The notes under the pieces were generated by a model, which saw only the letters and a list, made by a program, of their open reading frames with translations, searched no databases and was not told the DNA's origin. A stretch of DNA of 64,000 nucleotides, taken from Adhaeribacter rhizoryzae (lineage in GTDB: Bacteria > Bacteroidota > Bacteroidia > Cytophagales > Hymenobacteraceae). Numbering within the stretch: the first letter of the stretch is position 1; every line of letters begins with the position of its first letter. A program made the position numbers and the translations under genes. Positions 9,960 through 18,638 of this stretch are shown one piece after another. The DNA lies in assembly GCF_008629685.1 (NCBI RefSeq), contig NZ_VWSF01000009.1:153802-217801 (forward strand), read 5' to 3'.

Positions 9960-10307
9960 AAGCTATTATTTATTTTGATTAGCTAAAGATAGTAAGCCTA
10001 ACAGAAATAATTAGCAATATATTACTAGCTCCCGGTATTTAGCTAATAATACAATTTACCATTCCAACCCTGACCGGTTAAAATTTTGAAACTGCTGCAC
10101 CGCTAATATTTATACTGCAGAATATACTAGCCTTAAAAAATTAAAGAAAATTTTATACGCCAGGCAACGGTTTTAAAATGTTGCTTGTCTTACGGGCAAA
10201 ACCGCTAATAATGGCAAATACTGTAAAATTTAAAATACCATGATGCATATATAAAAGCTTTAAAACACAACCCGCTCTCATACTAACTAACCTTAAAAAT
10301 AAAACTA

Positions 10308-11297
10308 ATGAAAAAAACACCTTTAATGCTGTCGTTAACCTTAAGACCACTAACGTGGCTGCTGGGCTTTACTTTGTTGTTGGGCGCCTGTCAAGAAGAC
10401 CAAATATTGCCCCGCGAAACGCCAACCAACCAAAATCCCGGAGATACCAACAACCCTGCGGAGCCGGGTAACCCCGTAGAACCAGGCACGCCCAATAACC
10501 CGAATACGCCGGTCGATCCCAATAATCCGGGTAATGGTCAGCCCGATCCGGGGCAACAGCCCAATCCTATGCCCACCGGTAAATTTGTGCAGCTAAAATG
10601 GTCTGAACTGGATTTCCAACGCGTAGATTATGATAACAATAATTTAATTACCCGCTACGTGAGCCAATACAACTCCAGCCAAGGCAGCAATGCCGTTACA
10701 AACTTTACCCAGGAGTTTCATTACGATGCCAATAAGCGGCTAGTGAAACAAACAAGTAATGTTTATGGCAACATATTATTTTTTTACAACGGCAACCAGC
10801 TCGAAAAAGCGATGGAGAACGATAAACTAGATCGACCGCTGAAGGAATATTATTTTACTTTCAGAACAGACGGCAAATTAGAATCGCGGTTAACGTATAA
10901 AGTAGACCTGAACAATAATAAAACAGAATATCAGAAGCAGGTTTATAAATACGATACGCGGGGAAACCTGGTAATTTTGGAAGATTATTTTAAAAATCCT
11001 GCTACTAACCGGCTGGAGCTTTCTACCAGGTTCTTTTTCGAGGATTTTGACGATAAAAAAGCGGCCATTCCTTTCTTGGCCACATACCCGTACCTGCCGC
11101 AGTTTACGGCCTGGGTTAATAACCCCAGAGTAAAATATGCCCGTAATAAAGATGGCTACGAACTGTCGGGGCGGGAACGCTACGGTTACACCTATAATAC
11201 TGATGGTTTTCCAGGCAGCCAAATCAGGTCAACGGTTATTGGCAATGGCCGTCCGGATGTAACTTTTACCGGTAATTATATTTATAACTTTAACTAA
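10308..11297 (+). CDS. lipoprotein with Pro/Asn-rich linker and YD-like repeats
   Basis: 329 residues. Signal peptide with lipobox LLGAC (Cys28). Residues about 38-92 are a low-complexity linker of N, P, G and T built from short NPx units, followed by a domain with repeated tyrosine-rich strands (FHYDANKRLV, YKYDTRGNLV, YGYTYNTDGFP) like isolated YD/RHS-type repeats. This suggests a surface lipoprotein whose beta domain is held off the membrane by a flexible tether. The lipoprotein at 33052-33831 has the same kind of strands. No enzymatic motif is visible. The 348-base upstream gap shows no clear structure. Confidence 0.7.
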   Translation: MKKTPLMLSLTLRPLTWLLGFTLLLGACQEDQILPRETPTNQNPGDTNNPAEPGNPVEPGTPNNPNTPVDPNNPGNGQPDPGQQPNPMPTGKFVQLKWSELDFQRVDYDNNNLITRYVSQYNSSQGSNAVTNFTQEFHYDANKRLVKQTSNVYGNILFFYNGNQLEKAMENDKLDRPLKEYYFTFRTDGKLESRLTYKVDLNNNKTEYQKQVYKYDTRGNLVILEDYFKNPATNRLELSTRFFFEDFDDKKAAIPFLATYPYLPQFTAWVNNPRVKYARNKDGYELSGRERYGYTYNTDGFPGSQIRSTVIGNGRPDVTFTGNYIYNFN

Positions 11298-11347
11298 CAG
11301 GTTAAAACGTACAATCTGTTACGCTAAAGCATAATTCAAATATTTAA

Positions 11348-11386
11348 AGCACAAGCAGCAATCATCGCCGGCTTGTGCTTTTTATT
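11348..11386 (+). terminator. intrinsic terminator
   Basis: AGCACAAGC and GCTTGTGCT form a perfect 9-bp stem with a 14-base loop, followed by TTTTTATT. It ends the lipoprotein transcript. Confidence 0.8.
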
Positions 11387-11494
11387 ATATTAAACTCTCT
11401 AAAATATTCCTTCTGTTTCGATAAGTGTTTTATATAGCTTTACCTGACGTTACGCAACAATTGTGGGAATATTAATTCTTAGCATCTCCAATTC

Positions 11495-11561
11495 AAACCT
11501 GTCATTCAGGAAGAAACTATTTGGCTGCCTGCTAAATAGTTTCCTCCTGAATGACAGGTTT
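11495..11561. repeat. 67-bp palindromic repeat, copy 1
   Basis: Two 28-base arms with one mismatch flank an 11-base loop (GGCTGCCTGCT). The arms carry the core TGTCATTCAGGA. The same element lies in the opposite orientation at 42693-42749, with the loop conserved at 10 of 11 positions, so this is a dispersed repeat and not just a terminator. The rest of the gap 11298-11797 holds only the terminator and the tetR promoter. Confidence 0.85.
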
Positions 11562-11761
11562 GGGTTTCTTGAACCTATACTTTTTAAAATATTGTGTAAC
11601 ATCAATTACCTAATATAAGGATCAAATAAAAATTACTGCTAGAAAACGTCACTTCTACTCCCTGAATACGCTTGCTTTTCAAAGCATAATATTATTAGCT
11701 CCTGTTCAGAATATAATCTTTATGCAGGTATATTTTCTGCTTCAAATATTCTGTAATAAGT

Positions 11762-11769
11762 TATCTTTG
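11762..11769 (+). promoter_or_regulatory. Bacteroidota -7 element before tetR
   Basis: TATCTTTG fits the TAnnTTTG consensus and lies 28 bases before the ATG. A clear -33 TTTG is not seen at the usual spacing. Confidence 0.5.
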
Positions 11770-11797
11770 TGTTCCCCAAAGAACGCACCGCTGCTGC

Positions 11798-12409
11798 ATG
11801 ACACTGAAAGAAACCATTATCCAGGAAGCACTTACTCTTTTTCAACGCGAGGGCCTGGAAAATATATCCGAATCTTATCTGCTAAACAAACTGGATATTT
11901 CGCAGGCTACTTTCCGCGAAATTTTCAAGAGCATTCCGGATTTAGTAAACCAGGTAATAGAATATGATTTACAGGTACAACGGAACGAACACGTAAAACT
12001 ATTAAGCAATTCGCCGAATGCGGTAGAAGATATTATGCGTTTGCTGGTGCAAGGTATAAACCAGGTAAAAAGAATAAATCCGTTGTATTATTTGCACCTG
12101 CAGCAAAATTTCCCGCAAGCCTGGCAAATAGGTATCGCGCATTTATACTCTTATTCTTACCCGCAAATTCATGGCATTATTAATAAAGGCGTTTTAGAAG
12201 CTAATTTCCGGAAAGATATAAATATACCGCTGGTTACTAAAATTATTATGGAGCAACTCAATATGCTGCTTAATCCGGGTTTGTTTCCGCCTGAAAGGTA
12301 TAATTTAGCCGAGGTATTCCGGAGCATTTTTTTGTATTATCTGCGCGGTCTATGCACCGATATTGGGGCCCGCCAAGCCGAGAACTTTTTTGCCCATAAC
12401 CAGATTTAG
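11798..12409 (+). CDS. TetR/AcrR-family transcriptional regulator
   Basis: 203 residues. The N-terminal 55 residues have the TetR helix-turn-helix pattern (IIQEALTLFQREGLENIS, then LLNKLDISQATFREIF). The C-terminal domain is helical with no recognisable ligand signature. It stands alone between a repeat-bearing gap and a convergent thioredoxin operon, so the regulated gene is not obvious; autoregulation is likely by family habit. The start codon follows a good -7 element by 28 bases. Confidence 0.85.
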   Translation: MTLKETIIQEALTLFQREGLENISESYLLNKLDISQATFREIFKSIPDLVNQVIEYDLQVQRNEHVKLLSNSPNAVEDIMRLLVQGINQVKRINPLYYLHLQQNFPQAWQIGIAHLYSYSYPQIHGIINKGVLEANFRKDINIPLVTKIIMEQLNMLLNPGLFPPERYNLAEVFRSIFLYYLRGLCTDIGARQAENFFAHNQI

Positions 12410-12427
12410 CCTAATACCAATAACCAT

Positions 12428-12474
12428 AAAAAAAGCCGGTTGATAAGTCTTTAACTTACTAACCGGCTTTTAAT
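12428..12474. terminator. bidirectional terminator between tetR and the thioredoxin operon
   Basis: AAAGCCGGTT and AACCGGCTTT form a 10-bp stem, with an A-run on one side and T-rich sequence on the other, between two convergent genes. Confidence 0.8.
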
Positions 12475-12488
12475 TTATTGTTACTTAT

Positions 12489-12731
12489 TTAATTTATCGA
12501 AACGCGTACTTTTTGGGTAAATTCCCGTAGGGCAGTTTTAAAATCAGTGCTGTGGTCTTGCATGTGGTTCAGAATCCAGATGGCGCCAAATACGTGGGTG
12601 AGCTGCTCGCCTTCGTCGGCGCCTTCAATTTCAAAATCCGGCTGTTGTTCTTCCAGCAGCTGTTCCTCGGCGTGCCGCAACGACTCTATGGTTTGCGTTT
12701 CTACTAACTTTTTAATAGCTGGTATTTTCAT
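12489..12731 (-). CDS. small conserved partner of thioredoxin (DUF6952-like)
   Basis: 80 residues, acidic, no signal peptide. It begins MKIPAIKKLVE and has a Glu/Gln-rich middle and a C-terminal helix (FTQKVRV). Its start is 4 bases after the thioredoxin stop, so the two form an operon. Small proteins of this size recur downstream of a thioredoxin in Bacteroidota; I think the family is DUF6952, but that is from memory. Function unknown. Confidence 0.7.
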   Translation of the reverse strand: MKIPAIKKLVETQTIESLRHAEEQLLEEQQPDFEIEGADEGEQLTHVFGAIWILNHMQDHSTDFKTALREFTQKVRVSIN

Positions 12732-12735
12732 AAGC

Positions 12736-13053
12736 TTAGTTCAGTTTGTTAATTAGGTTTACCACGGCTTCTTCTTTGCTGGCCGCTACGGTATCTACCA
12801 ATGTACCGTTTTTAAACACCGCAAAAAAAGGCAGGTTGGTTACGCCGGCGGCTTTGCGGGCTTCCGGGCTTACTTCAGCGTTTACATCTAAAAAGGCAAT
12901 ACCGCTAAACTGCTCGTTATCGGACATACGCTTGAACTTAGGCGAAAACAAACGGCAATTGCCGCACCAGTCGGCGTAATATTTAACTACTACTTTTTCG
13001 TTTTGCGCCAGAATATTATTAAAATCAGAATCGGTTGCTTGAATAACTGCCAT
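12736..13053 (-). CDS. thioredoxin-family protein
   Basis: 105 residues, cytoplasmic, with the active site W29-C-G-N-C33. Asn replaces the second variable residue of the classic WCGPC, which will shift the redox potential. The cis-Pro loop (VTNLPFFAVFKNG) is intact. It is the first gene of a two-gene operon with the 80-residue protein. A thioredoxin-reductase-like flavoprotein is coded at 30543-31463 but is not linked. Likely a general disulfide reductase. Confidence 0.88.
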   Translation of the reverse strand: MAVIQATDSDFNNILAQNEKVVVKYYADWCGNCRLFSPKFKRMSDNEQFSGIAFLDVNAEVSPEARKAAGVTNLPFFAVFKNGTLVDTVAASKEEAVVNLINKLN

Positions 13054-13226
13054 AATAATTTATGTGTTTGTACTTAACAATTTGGCCGCAAAATTAAGAA
13101 ATATTTATAAGATGCGCTATAATACCGCAAAATGCACAAACATAATTGCTTGATATTAAATGTATCTTAACAAATAAATATTCTAACAAAGATAATATGC
13201 AAGCAATGCACCTCTGTCGCGCGTAG

Positions 13227-13531
13227 CGCTAACGGTTTTGTTATGCGTAGAGTTAGCGCAGCGCTCTACGCATTTTTAGGAAAACCAATCTCCGATTGGC
13301 GTATCTGGTTATTAAAAATTAAGAAGTACCAGACTTAGTAATTTGCAGTAGAAGTGGCAAAATAAAGACGAGCTTGATTTATTAAACAGCAGATACTTGG
13401 AGCGTATCGTATGGGCATTACCAATATCTATAGTTAATATGTAAAGTTTTCTGTTATACGCCAATCGGGAGATTGGCTTTCCGGAAAATGCGTAGAGCGC
13501 TGCGCTAACTCTACGCATAACAAACTGTTAG
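13227..13531. repeat. paired-hairpin element, family R1, copy a
   Basis: Left half: hairpin A (TGCGTAGAG with CTCTACGCA, 13244-13272) then hairpin B (CCAATC-TCC-GATTGG, 13285-13299). The right half, about 13456-13531, has the same two hairpins in inverted order and orientation. The roughly 150-base spacer is unrelated to the spacer of copy b at 55077-55318, while the ends match closely. That favours paired REP units (BIME-like) over a simple MITE. It fills most of the gap 13054-13607. Confidence 0.8.
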
Positions 13532-13607
13532 CCTATCCGCTACGCACTTTTAAGAATATTTGTACGCCTATGAATAACGCTTTACCATGCGCTTGCAGAA
13601 GCCTTAA

Positions 13608-14240
13608 CTATTGCATCTGTAAACTTCTGCGACTGCGGCGACTCAGGCTTTCCAGAATAGTTTGGCGTTTGAGTTTAATTTGCCAACTGCCAATTGCTGC
13701 ATTCGCTTTAAAACCCACGGCCTTAAAACCCGGCGAGGATTGTTGTAGTTCGGCGAGCGTTGCCGGCGCAACCTCCTGCCCTACCGTTCCGTGGCATTTA
13801 AGACAAGCGGCCTGGTTTATAAAAACACCTTTGGTATAAAGTATTTCGGTTTGCCCGCTGGTTTTTACCTGCGCCGAATCCGGCGAATTTACAGGCAGTT
13901 TCTGACCGGTACGGGCTACCGTAATGTTATATTTTTGGGCAATGGCTTGAACTTCGGGGTATTGCTGGGGCGGGTAATTTTTAAGGGCGGCCACAGTGCC
14001 ACCGGCTTCAAATGCAGCAGTAAGGCGTACGTGCAGCAAACTATCGGCAATATTAACCAGGCTGTCGCCTATATGCCGGGCTTGGGCTTCTACCTGAGCG
14101 GGTGTGATGCGTTTAACTTTGTGCATTTCGGCTTCCGCTTCCAGTTGCTTCCGTACGGTTAAAGGCTCGGGCCGGTAAAAGAGCAGGAAGCCCAGTAACA
14201 ATGCCAGAAAAATAGCCGCCGCCCAGATTATTTTACGCAT
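13608..14240 (-). CDS. c-type haem protein with DUF3365 (Tll0287-like) domain
   Basis: 210 residues. An N-terminal hydrophobic helix (about 4-22) exports or anchors the protein. One haem attachment motif, CLKCH, lies at 146-150. The NITVARTGQKLPVNSPDS and ALKNYPPQQYP blocks are typical of the DUF3365 sensor/haem domain. Such proteins bind one haem in the periplasm and may sense redox state or gas. The C-terminus is very basic and Arg/Ser-rich. It diverges from prfA. Confidence 0.8.
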   Translation of the reverse strand: MRKIIWAAAIFLALLLGFLLFYRPEPLTVRKQLEAEAEMHKVKRITPAQVEAQARHIGDSLVNIADSLLHVRLTAAFEAGGTVAALKNYPPQQYPEVQAIAQKYNITVARTGQKLPVNSPDSAQVKTSGQTEILYTKGVFINQAACLKCHGTVGQEVAPATLAELQQSSPGFKAVGFKANAAIGSWQIKLKRQTILESLSRRSRRSLQMQ

Positions 14241-14376
14241 ACCATTTAATATTTTAGTAATAAGGCTGCAAGTTAAAAAGCCTGCTCTGATTTAGACTAA
14301 AACCCGCCTAATATTCGTATAGCAAAAACCTATTCTGCTGCAAAGCAACTTATAAGCAAACACAAATGTTATTTAT

Positions 14377-14384
14377 TATCTTTG
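14377..14384 (+). promoter_or_regulatory. -7 element before prfA
   Basis: TATCTTTG fits TAnnTTTG and lies 25 bases before the prfA ATG. Confidence 0.55.
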
Positions 14385-14409
14385 TAGTTTAAACCCAAGT
14401 TTTGAAGAA

Positions 14410-15480
14410 ATGTTAGATAAGTTAGAAGCGATAAAAGAGCGATTTGAGGATGTCAGCCAGCAGCTCATTCAGCCGGATGCCATGAGCGATATGAAAAAGT
14501 ACAAGGCGCTGAACAAAGAATACAAAGACCTCGAAAAAATCGTTATCGAATATAAAAAATACCAGAGCCTGCTCAGCAATATTGAAAATGCCAAGCAGGT
14601 AATTGCCACTGAAAAAGACGAAGAGTTCCGGGAAATGGCCAAAGAAGAACTCGATGAGCTATTGCCCCAACAGGAAGAAATGGAAGAGCTGATTAAAAAT
14701 TTGCTGATTCCGAAAGACCCCAACGACAGTAAAGATATTATTATTGAAATTAGAGCGGGTGCCGGCGGCGACGAGGCATCTATATTTGCCGGCGATTTAC
14801 ACCGCATGTACTCGCGCTTTGCCGAAAAACAAGGCTGGCGCATGGAATTAATTGATGCCCAGGAAGGTACATCGGGCGGTTACAAAGAAATTATCAGCAG
14901 TATTTCGGGCGAAGATGTGTACGGCAAACTTAAATTCGAATCGGGCGTGCACCGGGTACAACGCGTACCGGCTACCGAAACTCAGGGCCGTATTCATACC
15001 TCGGTAGCCAGCGTGGTAGTATTACCCGAAGTAGAAGAATTCGATATTGAACTGAATATGAACGATATCCGGAAAGATTTATTCTGTGCTTCCGGTCCGG
15101 GTGGTCAATCGGTAAACACGACGTATTCGGCGGTGCGTTTAACCCACCTTCCTACGGGTATTGTGGCCCAATGCCAGGATCAGAAATCCCAATTAAAAAA
15201 CTTTGATAAAGCCCTGAAAGTATTGCGCTCCCGGGTTTATGAAATGGAACTAGCCAAGAAAAATGAGGAAGAAGGTGCCCAGCGTAAAAGCATGGTGGGT
15301 GGCAATGACCGCTCCGATAAAATCCGGACGTATAATTACCCGCAAGGCCGCGTAACCGACCACCGCATTGGCTACACCGTTTATAACCTGCCTATTGTAA
15401 TGGATGGTGCTATCGATGATTTTGTAGAAGAATTACGGATTGCCGAAAGCGCCGAAAGACTGAAAGAAGGCGTAGCGTAG
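14410..15480 (+). CDS. prfA: peptide chain release factor 1
   Basis: 356 residues, full length for RF1. The GGQ motif that triggers peptidyl-tRNA hydrolysis is at 231-233 in [10 protein letters not shown]. The sequence [19 protein letters not shown] is characteristic of the class I release factor core. It recognises UAA and UAG stop codons in the cytoplasm. Own promoter, then a low-complexity tail before the DinB-like gene. Confidence 0.97.
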   Translation: MLDKLEAIKERFEDVSQQLIQPDAMSDMKKYKALNKEYKDLEKIVIEYKKYQSLLSNIENAKQVIATEKDEEFREMAKEELDELLPQQEEMEELIKNLLIPKDPNDSKDIIIEIRAGAGGDEASIFAGDLHRMYSRFAEKQGWRMELIDAQEGTSGGYKEIISSISGEDVYGKLKFESGVHRVQRVPATETQGRIHTSVASVVVLPEVEEFDIELNMNDIRKDLFCASGPGGQSVNTTYSAVRLTHLPTGIVAQCQDQKSQLKNFDKALKVLRSRVYEMELAKKNEEEGAQRKSMVGGNDRSDKIRTYNYPQGRVTDHRIGYTVYNLPIVMDGAIDDFVEELRIAESAERLKEGVA

Positions 15481-15591
15481 GTTGATTGTTGGATTGCTGG
15501 ATGGTTAAATTGTTGAATTGTTAGATTATTTAATGTTGTATAATGCCAATAACTAACAACTAATTACTAACAGCTAATAACTAACCTCTAA
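15481..15591. repeat. simple-sequence spacer of TTGxTTGG/AACTAAC units
   Basis: A 110-base spacer of short imperfect units (GTTGATTGTTGGATTG, then CTAACAACTAATTACTAAC). The second half resembles, in reverse complement, the larger array at 27903-27999. No coding capacity. Confidence 0.6.
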
Positions 15592-16164
15592 ATGGCAAAT
15601 GAATATTTAGATGATACGCTTCACGAATTGGGCCTGATTACGAAAAAAGTACAGGCCGAATTCGGAAGACTTTCGGCGGAGCAGCTAAACTGGAAACCCG
15701 CCGAAAGCGCCTGGAGCATTGGCCAGTGCCTCGATCATCTAATTAAAACCAACCACCAGTATTTTCCTATATTTGAAGCCGTTAGCCAGGGCCGGAAAAA
15801 GAAAACTATTTGGGAAATGTTGCCGTTACTGCCGGGTTTCTGGGGTAGAATGCTGCTGAAAGGATTAGCCTCTACGAGCAAAAAATTCAAAACGCCCAAA
15901 ATATTTAAGCCATCGGCCAGCCGTATTCCGGATAATATTGTGGCCGATTTTGTGCGGCACCAGCAAGACCTAACCCGGCGCATAAAAGCTACCGAACAGG
16001 TTGATCATGCTAAAACCATTGTTACCTCGCCGGCCAGCCCAATTATTACGTACAGCCTGAAAGATTGCGTAAATATTTGTGCCGTACACGAAGAACGGCA
16101 TTTTTTGCAGGCTAAGCGGGTAATGAAACAAAAAGATTTCCCGCATAAGCCCATAAACGCGTAA
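15592..16164 (+). CDS. DinB-like metal-binding four-helix protein
   Basis: 190 residues. The pattern of a DinB/YfiT four-helix bundle is clear: WKPAESAWSIGQCLDHL with His near residue 49, and a C-terminal HEERHFLQ with two further His ligands. These three His usually bind a divalent metal. Family members include thiol transferases, but most are uncharacterised. No signal peptide. It follows prfA after a spacer of simple repeats and lies 28 bases before the beta-helix lipoprotein. Confidence 0.8.
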   Translation: MANEYLDDTLHELGLITKKVQAEFGRLSAEQLNWKPAESAWSIGQCLDHLIKTNHQYFPIFEAVSQGRKKKTIWEMLPLLPGFWGRMLLKGLASTSKKFKTPKIFKPSASRIPDNIVADFVRHQQDLTRRIKATEQVDHAKTIVTSPASPIITYSLKDCVNICAVHEERHFLQAKRVMKQKDFPHKPINA

Positions 16165-16192
16165 AACAGCCATTTACCCCTTACTTCTATTT

Positions 16193-17623
16193 GTGAAATA
16201 CCTGCTTTCCATATTTTCCTCTTTTCTGGTGCTGTTTTCGCTGTTTTCCTGTGAGCCGGAAGAAGAAATCCTGACCCGCAACCCACAAGCAAACCTGCAG
16301 TTTTCTACTGATTCTTTAATATTTGATACCGTATTTGTAAAAACCGGCAGCGTTACCAAACGGGTTTACTTGTATAACTTCAACAAAAATGCCGTTGAAG
16401 TAGACGAAATAAAGTTAGGTGGCTTGGCGAACTCGGCTTACCGGGTAATTATTAACGGCGTAGAAACACCAACTGCCCAAAAGGTGCGCATCCGGGGCAA
16501 CGATAGTTTGCTGGTTTTGGTGAAAGTTTTCATCGAGCCCGAAAACCGCAATAATCCTTTTCTGGTGAAAGATTCGCTGGTTTTTTCCCAAAACAACAAC
16601 GTGCAGGATGTTAAGTTGGTAGCCTACGGGCAGGATGCTTATTTTTACCGGGATCAGGAATTAGATTGCAACACCGTTTGGAAAGCGGATAAACCGCATA
16701 TTATTTACGACCGCGTAATTGTAAACAAAGGCTGTACGCTTACCATTGAGAAAGGTGCCCGCATTTACGCCCACAAAAACGCCGGTATTTTGGTAGATGG
16801 CAGTTTGCGCGTGGAAGGTACGGCCCAGGAACGGGTTGTTTTTACCGGCGACCGGCGCGAACGCTTTTACGAAAATATTCCGGGCCAGTGGAGCGGCATC
16901 CGGTTTTTCACCAACAGCAAAAATAACGTAATTCAGTACGCTGATATCCGGAACGCGCAGGTAGGTATTTGGGCTGGCAGCCCCGATCAAAACCCCAATA
17001 CCTACGAAATAAAACTGGAGCAGTGCACCATCCAGAATATGTATACCATCGGCATTTTAAGTTATACCACCGATATTCAGGCCATTAACACGCTTATTAC
17101 CAACTGCGGGCAACACGCGGTAGCCGGGTTTGGCGGCGGCACTTACGATTTTAAATATTGCACCATTGCCAATTACACGCCCGAGTTCCGGCGCGACACG
17201 CCTTCTTTTGCCTTTACCGACCGCATTGTACTGGATAATGGCCAAAATATTGATTACCCGGTAAAACTTAGTATGGTAAACTCTATTGTGTGGGCTGGTA
17301 CCCGGGGAGGTAAATTAACCGATGAAATATTGTTTCTGAACCAAAGTGCTAGCCCGCTGGAAATAGCGCTTACGCATAATATACTGCAAACCGAACGTTA
17401 TAGAAGCCTGCTGGAGCCAACCAATATTATTAACCAAGATCCCAATTTCCGGTATACGCCCGAAAGCCCCCGCAACAATATTCCTTATGATTATAGCCTG
17501 GATACCTTGTCGGTGGCAAATGGAGCAGCCCGTTCTTTACCTGCTGTAAAAGCAGATATAAATGGCCTGCTCCGCGACAATCAGAAACCGGATATTGGGG
17601 CTTACGAACGCCTTAAACCTTAA
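16193..17623 (+). CDS. parallel beta-helix lipoprotein
   Basis: 476 residues from a GTG start. The signal peptide ends in the lipobox LFSC (Cys20). Residues about 40-130 form a beta-sandwich-like segment, and about 160-420 contain repeated short strands (CTLTIEKGARIYAHKNAG, IQYADIRNAQVGIWAG, CTIQNMYTIGILSY), the rhythm of a right-handed beta-helix. These proteins sit on the outer membrane and may bind or cleave polysaccharide, but no lyase residues can be named. The yjbQ ATG follows 3 bases after the stop, so the two are co-transcribed. Confidence 0.75.
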   Translation: MKYLLSIFSSFLVLFSLFSCEPEEEILTRNPQANLQFSTDSLIFDTVFVKTGSVTKRVYLYNFNKNAVEVDEIKLGGLANSAYRVIINGVETPTAQKVRIRGNDSLLVLVKVFIEPENRNNPFLVKDSLVFSQNNNVQDVKLVAYGQDAYFYRDQELDCNTVWKADKPHIIYDRVIVNKGCTLTIEKGARIYAHKNAGILVDGSLRVEGTAQERVVFTGDRRERFYENIPGQWSGIRFFTNSKNNVIQYADIRNAQVGIWAGSPDQNPNTYEIKLEQCTIQNMYTIGILSYTTDIQAINTLITNCGQHAVAGFGGGTYDFKYCTIANYTPEFRRDTPSFAFTDRIVLDNGQNIDYPVKLSMVNSIVWAGTRGGKLTDEILFLNQSASPLEIALTHNILQTERYRSLLEPTNIINQDPNFRYTPESPRNNIPYDYSLDTLSVANGAARSLPAVKADINGLLRDNQKPDIGAYERLKP

Positions 17624-17626
17624 ACT

Positions 17627-18049
17627 ATGCATTGGTACCAGAAAAGTATTCGCCTGCCCGTTCTTAAACGCGGTTTTCATTTAATTACCGATTTAATTGT
17701 AGCCGAATTACCCGAACTGGAAAATATTAATGTGGGTTTGGCGCATGTTTTTATCCGGCATACCTCGGCCAGCCTTACCATTAACGAAGACGCGGACCCC
17801 ACCGTACGCCACGACTTTGAAAGCCATTTTAACAAGATGGTACCGGAAAATGCCCCTTACTACCGCCACAACTCCGAAGGCCCCGATGATATGCCGGCCC
17901 ACTTAAAAGCTTCTTTGCTGGGCAGTTCCGTAACCGTACCCATTACCAACGGGCAACTAAACCTGGGTACCTGGCAAGGCATATATTTTTGCGAGCACCG
18001 TGATCACGCTACCCGTCGCTGGCTGGTAATTACGTTGCAAGGCAAATAA
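17627..18049 (+). CDS. yjbQ: YjbQ/UPF0047 family protein (thiamine-phosphate synthase-like)
   Basis: 140 residues, full length for the family. Conserved blocks are FIRHTSASLTINEDADP, EGPDDMPAHLKASLLG and GTWQGIYFCEHRDH, which carry the metal-binding His and Asp residues. The family has a weak secondary thiamine-phosphate synthase activity, but its real cellular role is unsettled. It is translationally close to the beta-helix lipoprotein upstream, with no obvious functional link. Confidence 0.92.
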   Translation: MHWYQKSIRLPVLKRGFHLITDLIVAELPELENINVGLAHVFIRHTSASLTINEDADPTVRHDFESHFNKMVPENAPYYRHNSEGPDDMPAHLKASLLGSSVTVPITNGQLNLGTWQGIYFCEHRDHATRRWLVITLQGK

Positions 18050-18200
18050 TTAGGGGTTAATTATAGCATTTTAAGCAATATTTAATAATTTAGAATATTC
18101 AAGAAAAGCAGCAATCCTGTTTTGTTGCCGTATTTACAAAATCATTACTGCCGGGAGCGCAGTTACAGGCAGGTGAGAATATTAAAGAATTCAGCCCAGC

Positions 18201-18620
18201 ATGAAAAATTCAGGCAGCATCACCTTACTTATTCTTGTTTTGTTTTCTTTGCTGGTAATAGAGGCTTGCCAGAAAGAAAGCGAAAAACCAGACGCCTTAC
18301 TACAAGAATGGCAGGTGGTAAGCATGCGGCGGCCCAACAGCGCTTCGCAGCAATATCCGGTTAAACCTTATATTCTTCAGTTTAAAAAAGATAAAAGTTT
18401 AACGTTTAAGCTAGATGTAAATAATTGCGATGGGGCTTATACTGTAAGCCAACCCGGGCAGATAAAAATAGAACGGCTAGCATACACCGAAATTTGCTGC
18501 GACTCGGATATGGCTCAGGAGCTAGCCTCTCTTTTACATCACGTAAATACTTACCAAATTCAGGCCGATATATTAACGCTAAACGGTTTGGGCGAGCTAA
18601 AGCTGAAACGAATAAAATAA
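18201..18620 (+). CDS. META-domain-like lipoprotein
   Basis: 139 residues with a lipobox VIEAC (Cys23). The mature part has the META/HslJ-like pattern: a W near the start (LLQEWQVVSM), PYILQFKKDKSLTFKLDVNNCDGAYTV, then a C-terminal ILTLNG strand. META lipoproteins are small cell-envelope beta domains linked with stress or antibiotic tolerance in other phyla. A CCDSDMAQEL segment adds two unusual adjacent cysteines. Convergent with the M43 protease gene, 18 bases apart. Confidence 0.75.
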   Translation: MKNSGSITLLILVLFSLLVIEACQKESEKPDALLQEWQVVSMRRPNSASQQYPVKPYILQFKKDKSLTFKLDVNNCDGAYTVSQPGQIKIERLAYTEICCDSDMAQELASLLHHVNTYQIQADILTLNGLGELKLKRIK

Positions 18621-18638
18621 CCGAATATTCTTAGCTTC